This document shows, in pieces, positions 1 to 5,783 of a stretch of DNA of 17,638 nt. Source of the DNA: CAZQIC01 sp964593555. Lineage in GTDB: Bacteria; Bacteroidota; Bacteroidia; JAFLBG01. The stretch lies in the NCBI GenBank assembly GCA_964593555.1, contig CAZQIC010000105.1, positions 1-17,638 of the forward strand, given 5' to 3'. A model generated the notes under the pieces. It did not search any database. It saw nothing but the letters and a program-made list of their open reading frames with translations, and was not told where the DNA came from. The position numbers and the translations under genes are program-made. The stretch's first letter is position 1. Every line of letters begins with the position of its first letter.

Positions 1-51
1 AGATACGATTTTATTAGATTGTTTTTAACATTCTATTTTTAGAACTCCCCT
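1..51 (+). repeat. Left copy of 51-bp terminal inverted repeat
   Basis: Positions 1-51 are the exact reverse complement of 17588-17638. The identity stops at position 52, where the two copies diverge completely. This copy contains the last eleven codons and the stop of the small lipoprotein gene, plus the 13 bases beyond the stop. Because the repeat lies exactly at both window ends, it may be a shared k-mer at an assembly-graph break rather than a biological element. Confidence 0.95.
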
Positions 52-520
52 CAAGTACATTCACTTCAACCTCAAATTCCGCCTGGTGATTCCCGATCGG
101 AACTCCAAGTAGATTCGGGATCCATAATGTACAAACCCCAACTATACCCAAAAAATTTCCACCTTTTTTAGGACCGCCAGAACGTATACTAAAAACGACA
201 TATCCTTTTTTTTCGCCAGAGGCATTCAACATATTATCAGTTGATTCTCTTTCAAATAACATGATCGCATCGCGCATTTTAGGGTCCCGATAATTTTGCG
301 GACGCACTTCCGAAACAGGAATAATTTTTTGAGTAGAATTTTTGAAAACACCATACGCAGCGGACGTATATGCATTCTCTACACTGTAAATATCCACTTG
401 GGGTTCTAAAGAGGGAAGTTTTTTACTTAACGGTCCTTCAGGCGTCATCTCCATAGTAGATACAGAGCGGCAAGACACAAAAAGTAAAGACAAAAAAAAT
501 AACCTTACTATTTGTTTCAT
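14..520 (-). CDS. Small predicted lipoprotein, possibly 3'-altered
   Basis: A 168-residue protein of unknown function. Residues 1-17 form a lipoprotein signal: MKQ-IVR, a hydrophobic stretch, and a lipobox ending FVS-C with Cys17 as the predicted lipidated residue; Arg18 after it would suit outer-membrane retention. The rest is soluble and largely beta-like, with a hydrophobic patch FLGIVGVCTLWIPNLLGVPIG at about residues 124-144. I do not recognise a named domain. The gene starts 2 bp after the stop of the flavoprotein gene on the same strand, so the two are probably co-transcribed. The last eleven codons and the stop lie inside the terminal inverted repeat. I infer that the C-terminus may be truncated or swapped, because the protein ends abruptly after a beta-like EFEVEVNVLEG segment, but this cannot be shown from the window alone. 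Confidence 0.75.
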   Translation of the reverse strand: MKQIVRLFFLSLLFVSCRSVSTMEMTPEGPLSKKLPSLEPQVDIYSVENAYTSAAYGVFKNSTQKIIPVSEVRPQNYRDPKMRDAIMLFERESTDNMLNASGEKKGYVVFSIRSGGPKKGGNFLGIVGVCTLWIPNLLGVPIGNHQAEFEVEVNVLEGSSKNRMLKTI

Positions 521-522
521 TT

Positions 523-1041
523 TTAATGCTCTATAAAACCTAAAACATGCGACTTAAGCGCTATGATCACCGATTCATCTTTTATTCCTATTTCATTCAC
601 TACATCTCTTATTCGTGGAATAGAAAGTTTATTGGAAAATATATCCATCTTAAGATGATTAAAAATCTGGGAGAGGTGTTCAAGTCCGCTTACATTTCCA
701 CTTTTGCCTGCACCAATACCTACCATTGCCGTTTTTTTTCCTTTAAAATAATCCGGATGAACAACATCAATAAATAATTTTAAAACACCGGGAATACTAT
801 AGTTATATTCTGGAACAATAAAGATAATCTTTTCAGAAGGAACTATATAATTGTCGATAAATGATTGAAACTGTTTTGAAGGTCTTGTGTATATGTCTTG
901 CAGCATAACTGATTCGGGCAGCTCAGCAAGAGAAAATAAAACACAATCCTGCCCCTCCTCCTTTAACAAGTTCAGATAAACGTTCGCTACTTTGATCGAG
1001 TTATTGCCGTAGCGGTTGGTTGAAGAAATTACAGTTATCAC
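523..1041 (-). CDS. NAD(P)H-dependent FMN reductase-like flavoprotein
   Basis: A 172-residue protein of the NADPH-dependent FMN reductase (flavodoxin-like) family, which typically reduces FMN, quinones, azo compounds or metals using NAD(P)H in the cytoplasm. The sequence shows an N-terminal beta strand and a phosphate-binding loop of the type seen in this family (ISSTNRYGNNS, residues 5-15), the characteristic PEYNYSIPGVLK segment (77-88) that contacts the flavin, and a TAMVGIGAGKSG segment (104-114) matching the next flavin-side loop. Length is normal for the family. No signal peptide. It is the first gene of a minus-strand pair with the lipoprotein gene 2 bp downstream, and it is divergent from the UPF0173 hydrolase. 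The exact substrate cannot be read from the sequence. Confidence 0.88.
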   Translation of the reverse strand: MITVISSTNRYGNNSIKVANVYLNLLKEEGQDCVLFSLAELPESVMLQDIYTRPSKQFQSFIDNYIVPSEKIIFIVPEYNYSIPGVLKLFIDVVHPDYFKGKKTAMVGIGAGKSGNVSGLEHLSQIFNHLKMDIFSNKLSIPRIRDVVNEIGIKDESVIIALKSHVLGFIEH

Positions 1042-1171
1042 AATTTATTATCAACAGAGTTATGTTTAAAAATATAAACGACCTACCCGGAGGCTCGCCC
1101 TTTTATTAGTTGTACTTTTAAACCAATATAAAACTATAATTATTTCCTCATTTTAGGAAACAATTAACATC
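1042..1171. promoter_or_regulatory. Divergent intergenic region, with small hairpin
   Basis: This 130-bp A/T-rich gap separates the divergent flavoprotein and UPF0173 genes and must carry promoters for both. I see no perfect TAnnTTTG box. TACTTTTA at 1113-1120 is one base off for the plus strand. A short palindrome, TTTCCT (1143-1148) and AGGAAA (1155-1160) with a 6-base loop, ends 11 bases before the UPF0173 start and could be an operator or just an A/T-rich coincidence. Confidence 0.4.
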
Positions 1172-1852
1172 ATGAATATAACTTATTACGGACATTCTTG
1201 TTTTGCAGTTGAAGTGAATGGGAAAACCATCTTGTTTGACCCCTTTATTACTCCTAATGAACTGGCAAAATCAATAGATGTAAATTCCATCAAAGCTGAT
1301 TATATACTTTTATCTCACGGCCATGAAGATCATGTGGCAGATGCGATAAGCATTGCTAAAAGAACCGGGGCGAAAGTAATTTCATCATGGGAAATACAAT
1401 CCTGGTTGAATAAAAATGGTGTGAGTAATACTCACCCTATGAATACCGGGGGGAAGTGGATGTTTGATTTTGGAAAAGTAAAGTGTGTAAAAGCCGAACA
1501 CTCCAGCTCGTTGCCTGATGGCACATATGGCGGAAACCCGCTTGGTTTTATCATTGAATCATCAGAAGGTAATTTTTATTATGCCGGCGATACGGCGCTG
1601 ACTTACGATATGAAACTTATTGGCGAATATCGTAGTCTTAATTTTGCATTTCTGCCCATTGGAGACAACTTTACGATGGGAATTGATAACGCCATCATTG
1701 CTTCTAACTTTATTAATTGCAGAAATGTTATAGGAATGCACTTTGATACTTTTGACTTTATTAAAATAGATCACAAAGAGGCCGTAAATAAATTCAGACA
1801 CGCGGGTAAGAATTTAACATTAATGGAAATAGGACAATCTTTAACTGTATAA
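1172..1852 (+). CDS. UPF0173 metal-dependent hydrolase (MBL fold)
   Basis: A 226-residue cytoplasmic protein of the UPF0173 / UlaG-like branch of the metallo-beta-lactamase superfamily. The whole metal-binding set is visible: His8 in GHSCF, Asp23 in LFDPF, the HxHxDH motif HGHEDH at 49-54, His110 in AEHSSS, Asp140 in YYAGDT and His190 in GMHFDT. A di-metal hydrolase of lactone, phosphoester or similar bonds is expected, but the physiological substrate of this branch is generally not known. Length is typical and no signal peptide is present. The parA start is only 21 bp downstream on the same strand, so the hydrolase and ParA are probably on one transcript. Start chosen at the ATG giving the usual N-terminus MxITYYGHSCF. 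Confidence 0.93.
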   Translation: MNITYYGHSCFAVEVNGKTILFDPFITPNELAKSIDVNSIKADYILLSHGHEDHVADAISIAKRTGAKVISSWEIQSWLNKNGVSNTHPMNTGGKWMFDFGKVKCVKAEHSSSLPDGTYGGNPLGFIIESSEGNFYYAGDTALTYDMKLIGEYRSLNFAFLPIGDNFTMGIDNAIIASNFINCRNVIGMHFDTFDFIKIDHKEAVNKFRHAGKNLTLMEIGQSLTV

Positions 1853-1873
1853 TTAAACCAATATATACGACGC

Positions 1874-2689
1874 ATGGGAAAAATAATAACAATAGCCAAT
1901 CAAAAAGGAGGAGTTGGAAAAACAACAACTGCTATTAACCTTGCGGCGAGTTTAGCTGTTCTTGAACACAAAACATTACTGATCGATGCTGATCCACAGG
2001 CAAACGCTACATCGGGCGTAGGATTTGATCCACGTAATATCAAGACGAGCATATACGAATGTATCATTGAAGGTGTTGAACCAAAAGATATTATTCTCAA
2101 TACTACAACTCCTAATCTTGACTTGTTCCCGGCGCATATTGACCTTGTTGGTGCAGAGATCGAATTGATCAATCTTCCTAACAGGGAAAAAATGATGAAG
2201 CTGGCATTGAGCAAAATAAAAGATGCATACGATTTTATCATCATCGATTGCTCTCCGTCGTTGGGTCTTGTAACCGTAAACTCTCTTACTGCTGCAGATT
2301 CTGTGATCATTCCGGTTCAATGCGAATATTTCGCTCTTGAAGGTTTAGGCAAACTACTGAACACCATTAAAATTGTTCAATCTCGCCTTAACCCGGACCT
2401 TGCTATCGAAGGAATACTTTTAACAATGTATGATGTACGCTTACGCCTGTCTAACCAGGTGGTTGAAGAAGTAAAGACCCATTTTCAACAAATGGTGTTC
2501 GATACTATTATACAGCGTAACACAAAATTAGGTGAAGCTCCGAGTTTTGGAGAAACTATCATTATGCACGATGCAACCTGCAAGGGCTCAGTAAATTACC
2601 TGAACCTTGCCCGCGAAATACTTCAGAAAAATGAAATGACCCGCCTGAACGAGTCGGAAAAGATCATTGAGGTAGACAACGAGAACTAA
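1874..2689 (+). CDS. parA: Chromosome partitioning ATPase ParA/Soj
   Basis: A 271-residue ParA-family ATPase. It shows the deviant Walker A motif KGGVGKTT (11-18, signature Lys11 and Lys16), Walker A' LLIDADPQ (35-42) and Walker B DFIIIDCSPS (120-129, Asp125). ParA dimers bind ATP and nucleoid DNA non-specifically, and ParB bound at parS stimulates hydrolysis to drive origin segregation. The C-terminal RNTKLGEAPSFGETI segment is typical of chromosomal Soj-like ParA. There is no N-terminal helix-turn-helix extension, so this is the chromosomal rather than the type Ia plasmid form. It lies 21 bp after the UPF0173 gene and is followed by a strong hairpin terminator before parB, so parB probably also has its own promoter. 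Confidence 0.96.
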   Translation: MGKIITIANQKGGVGKTTTAINLAASLAVLEHKTLLIDADPQANATSGVGFDPRNIKTSIYECIIEGVEPKDIILNTTTPNLDLFPAHIDLVGAEIELINLPNREKMMKLALSKIKDAYDFIIIDCSPSLGLVTVNSLTAADSVIIPVQCEYFALEGLGKLLNTIKIVQSRLNPDLAIEGILLTMYDVRLRLSNQVVEEVKTHFQQMVFDTIIQRNTKLGEAPSFGETIIMHDATCKGSVNYLNLAREILQKNEMTRLNESEKIIEVDNEN

Positions 2690-2710
2690 TCACCTTTTTT
2701 TTCATTCAGA

Positions 2711-2750
2711 TAAAAACGTATCGATAAACTTCGGTACGTTTTTATTTTTT
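2711..2750 (+). terminator. Strong intrinsic terminator between parA and parB
   Basis: A 14-bp stem with one G.U pair (2711-2724 with 2731-2744), a 6-base loop TAAACT, and then a run of T to 2750. The A-rich left arm also gives a T-rich arm on the other strand. The parA stop is at 2689, so it should end the hydrolase-parA transcript. It is the best terminator in the window. Confidence 0.88.
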
Positions 2751-2801
2751 ACGGACAGGTAAATTCCTTATTTTTATTCCTCAATTTATAATCAGAAAGC
2801 A

Positions 2802-3713
2802 ATGAGCGGAAACAACAAAAAACAAGCGTTGGGAAGAGGTTTGAGCGCCCTTTTGGAACATGCAAAAACAGACATTACCTCATCTTCAAAATATGAAGGG
2901 GAAGAAGGCCCTGTTGCAGGAGGAGTAAATAATTTACGCATTACTCAAATAGAAGCAAATCCTTTTCAGCCCCGTACAAATTTTGAGAAGGAGGCTTTGA
3001 TTGAATTGGTCGAATCAATAAAACAGCATGGCATTATTCAGCCGGTCACTGTTCGCAAAATGGGTTATGATAAATACCAGCTTATATCAGGTGAAAGAAG
3101 ATTCAAAGCTTCGCAGATCGCAGGACTTGTAAGCATTCCCGCCTATGTACGTGTTGCAAACGACCAAGCTATGTTAGAAATGGCATTGGTAGAAAATATA
3201 CAACGCCAGGACCTTGATCCTATGGAAATCGCTTTTAGTTACAAACGATTAATAGATGAATGCAACCTTACCCAAGAAGGCCTAAGTGAGAAAGTAGGCA
3301 AACAAAGAAGCAGTATTTCTAACTATATACGTTTATTAAAATTACCTGACATGATACAAGCTGCTATCCGTAACAAGGATATTAGCTTCGGTCACGCCAG
3401 GGCCATTGTAAACATTGATGAACAGGAAACACGTTTAGAAATATTCAATCGCATAATAAGCGAAGGATTAAGTGTGAGGCAGGTTGAAGATATCAGCCGC
3501 TGGCAAAATAAAAAACCTTACACTCCGGTTAAAATATCAAAAAAGAGATTTTCAGCACTTAGTATTGATGACGAAAAAATTCAAACAGATCTTTCTACTA
3601 TTTTCGAGGTTCCGGTTGATTTTAAAAGACAAGCGAATGGAAAAGGGAAATTGGTTGTGAAGTTCGAAAACGATGAGCAGCTTCAGCACATTCTCGATAT
3701 TTTTGAAATGTAA
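2802..3713 (+). CDS. parB: Chromosome partitioning protein ParB/Spo0J
   Basis: A 303-residue ParB. The N-terminal ALGRGLSALL box (9-18) is the segment that contacts ParA. The ParB/Srx domain follows, with ANPFQPR (52-58), HGIIQPVTVR (76-85) and the CTP-binding GERR motif (97-100). The helix-turn-helix lies at about 155-177 (NLTQEGLSEKVGKQRSSISNY), and a C-terminal dimerisation region of beta/helix character fills the last 60 residues. ParB loads on parS as a CTP-dependent sliding clamp. Length is normal. The gene is separated from parA by a terminator and about 50 bp of A/T-rich DNA (2751-2801), which must hold its promoter. A one-mismatch -7 box, TATTTTTA, is at 2769-2776. Confidence 0.96.
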   Translation: MSGNNKKQALGRGLSALLEHAKTDITSSSKYEGEEGPVAGGVNNLRITQIEANPFQPRTNFEKEALIELVESIKQHGIIQPVTVRKMGYDKYQLISGERRFKASQIAGLVSIPAYVRVANDQAMLEMALVENIQRQDLDPMEIAFSYKRLIDECNLTQEGLSEKVGKQRSSISNYIRLLKLPDMIQAAIRNKDISFGHARAIVNIDEQETRLEIFNRIISEGLSVRQVEDISRWQNKKPYTPVKISKKRFSALSIDDEKIQTDLSTIFEVPVDFKRQANGKGKLVVKFENDEQLQHILDIFEM

Positions 3714-3789
3714 TTTGTATACCAATAAACAATATAGCTCTTCAAAAAACGTTAGTTCCTGAAAACAAACTAAAATCAAGCACATTACC

Positions 3790-4353
3790 TTGCTGCGCAG
3801 CTTTTCATTGATCATTTTACTTGCAGTTTTATGCAATACTGCTGTTGCTGGAGGAGGAGGAGACTCTCTTATATCCCCACCCCAAAAAGTAAAAGATCAT
3901 TCTCCCAAAAAAGCGGTGATCATGTCGGCAATTTTACCGGGCCTGGGACAGGCTTACAATAAAAAATACTGGAAAATACCAATTATATATGGCGGCTTAA
4001 TAAGTCTGGGCTATGTTGTGAAATTTAACAACGATAATTTCCAGGATTTTAAAAAAGCATATGTGTATCGCGTGGATGACAATCCCAATACTATTGACAA
4101 ATACGTTGATAGATATACCACTGATAACCTGAATACTTTACAGGATTATTATCACAGAAACAGAGACCTTAGCGCAATTGGAATGACTGCGTTTTACTTA
4201 TTGAATATTATTGATGCCGCGGTAGATGCCCATTTATACCAATTTGAACTAAAAGTAAACGACGATCTTTCATTGCAGATGCAACCCACAAATATGGTAT
4301 TCGCTTGCTCGCGTCCAGTACCCGGAATTACGCTGAAGATTCATTACAAATAA
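3790..4353 (+). CDS. DUF5683 exported/membrane protein
   Basis: A 187-residue protein matching the Bacteroidota DUF5683 family, which is regularly found directly after parB. A signal peptide (about 1-20, cleavage near AVA-GG) is followed by KKAVIMSAILPGLGQAYNKKYWKIPIIYG, whose LPGLGQAYN segment (about 50-58) is the family hallmark. A hydrophobic helix, IIYGGLISLGYVV, and a second, IGMTAFYLLNIIDAAVDAHL, follow. Function is unknown; it is likely an envelope protein. No in-frame ATG lies before the core, and a TGA at 3760 closes the frame upstream, so TTG at 3790 is the best start (ATT at 3784 is the alternative). It is convergent with the FAD protein gene, only 10 bp away, with no visible terminator between them. 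Confidence 0.85.
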   Translation: MLRSFSLIILLAVLCNTAVAGGGGDSLISPPQKVKDHSPKKAVIMSAILPGLGQAYNKKYWKIPIIYGGLISLGYVVKFNNDNFQDFKKAYVYRVDDNPNTIDKYVDRYTTDNLNTLQDYYHRNRDLSAIGMTAFYLLNIIDAAVDAHLYQFELKVNDDLSLQMQPTNMVFACSRPVPGITLKIHYK

Positions 4354-4363
4354 TAATTTGTTG

Positions 4364-5755
4364 TTACAATAAAGAGGTAATTCTCTCTGCAAGATTTTTT
4401 GCCTGCATTCGTAACTCATTTACTGCGGTGCTTTCCCAAAGTTCTCCCTTTAGATTATTTCCCAAAGTAAAAAGATTGTTGTGACAACCTCCTTCTTTTT
4501 TCATAACGCGGAACGTTTCTGTATTGGTCCTGATTCCCAATTTTAATTCGTCCTGGTAAAGAATTCCTTTTTGGAGACATTTTTTTAAAAAATTATCTTC
4601 GGCCAATCGGCTAATATCTGTCTCCGGCCCTGTACAATTTATTACTCTTGCCGCTTTCTGACTAAAATATGTTTTCTTTTCCTTATCAAAATATTCTACT
4701 ATGACTGTATCATTTTCAATTTTAACATCCAATAATTTACCGGCTACAATATGCAGCTTCCCGGCATTTATCAATTTATCCAGTTGATCAAAAAGCTGAG
4801 CAGGAATGCGATGCCTTGCAACTCCCCACATATGTCTTAAGCGGGCCATAAATTTTTTCCGGTCATTGTCGGATAATTTTTTCCATATTTTATGTGTGTA
4901 AGGGCGGAGAGAATCGATAACTGCTTCTACTAAAATGCCTTGCTTACTTAATATTTTTCTATGTTTATTCACCAGTCTAACCACATCAAGTAAAGTAACA
5001 TCTTCCTGCAATTCATCTGTCAACCCGGTATACTTTACATGATTTTTCGTATGAGGAAGAATATTAAATCCATTTGGAGAAATGGAATAGATCATGTTAT
5101 CCCAACCTTGCTCCACCAAACCAATAACAGTATCAACCATTGTTAATCCGTTACCAATTATTACAACAGGCTCGGCAGAATCAATGGCAGAAACCGAATT
5201 AACATACCATGGATTCCTAAAATATTTTTCACTCTTATAAAAATTATTATTTTTTATTGCAGGATTCCTTGGCAAGTGATTGCCAATTGCCAAAATACAG
5301 AAATCAGTTACTAATGTCTGGCCATTACCCAATTTTAAATTTAAATGATCGTCCGCCAATTCAATATCAAACACGCGTGATTCAATCGTACTAAAAAAAG
5401 TGGCTCCTGTTTTCTTTTTGTCCAAAATTGTTTTATAAATTTCTTCTAGGTATACTCCATAAAAATGTCTTGGTAAAAAAGATATTGCGATAATAGATCT
5501 GTCCTTGTTTATGAATTCTTCCCGTTTCATTATCCAATCCAAAAAATGATCCGGAACATCCGGAAACGCGCTCATTTTACCTGCAACTACATTTAAAAGA
5601 TGTTGCTTTGAATACGGCGCATAAGCAACTCCTTTGCTTATTCTCTGCTGATCATTTACAATAAATAATTCGATGGGTTCCTTTGCGAGCCGGATAATGT
5701 GAAAGGCTGTCATTGTTCCTGAAAAGCCGCCTCCAATTATTGTTATCCTTTTCAT
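4364..5755 (-). CDS. FAD/NAD(P)-binding oxidoreductase (NAD_binding_9 type)
   Basis: A 463-residue flavoprotein. The N-terminal Rossmann motif is IIGGGFSG (6-13), followed by KGVAYAPYSKQHLLNV (41-56) and AGKMSAFPD (58-66). These are typical of the FAD-NAD(P)-binding family PF13454, related to flavin monooxygenases. An ATG-like CILAIGNHLPRNP (153-165) and a second nucleotide-binding motif, VVIIGNGLTMVD (197-208), complete the two-dinucleotide layout. ARVINCTGPETD near residue 365 is the usual third conserved segment. Members are cytoplasmic and mostly uncharacterised, so the substrate is unknown. The gene starts 28 bp after the stop of the large T9SS protein gene on the same strand and is probably the last gene of a three-gene unit. 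Confidence 0.85.
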   Translation of the reverse strand: MKRITIIGGGFSGTMTAFHIIRLAKEPIELFIVNDQQRISKGVAYAPYSKQHLLNVVAGKMSAFPDVPDHFLDWIMKREEFINKDRSIIAISFLPRHFYGVYLEEIYKTILDKKKTGATFFSTIESRVFDIELADDHLNLKLGNGQTLVTDFCILAIGNHLPRNPAIKNNNFYKSEKYFRNPWYVNSVSAIDSAEPVVIIGNGLTMVDTVIGLVEQGWDNMIYSISPNGFNILPHTKNHVKYTGLTDELQEDVTLLDVVRLVNKHRKILSKQGILVEAVIDSLRPYTHKIWKKLSDNDRKKFMARLRHMWGVARHRIPAQLFDQLDKLINAGKLHIVAGKLLDVKIENDTVIVEYFDKEKKTYFSQKAARVINCTGPETDISRLAEDNFLKKCLQKGILYQDELKLGIRTNTETFRVMKKEGGCHNNLFTLGNNLKGELWESTAVNELRMQAKNLAERITSLL

Positions 5756-5783
5756 AAATTACTTACCCGCAAAGCTGGCTGTT

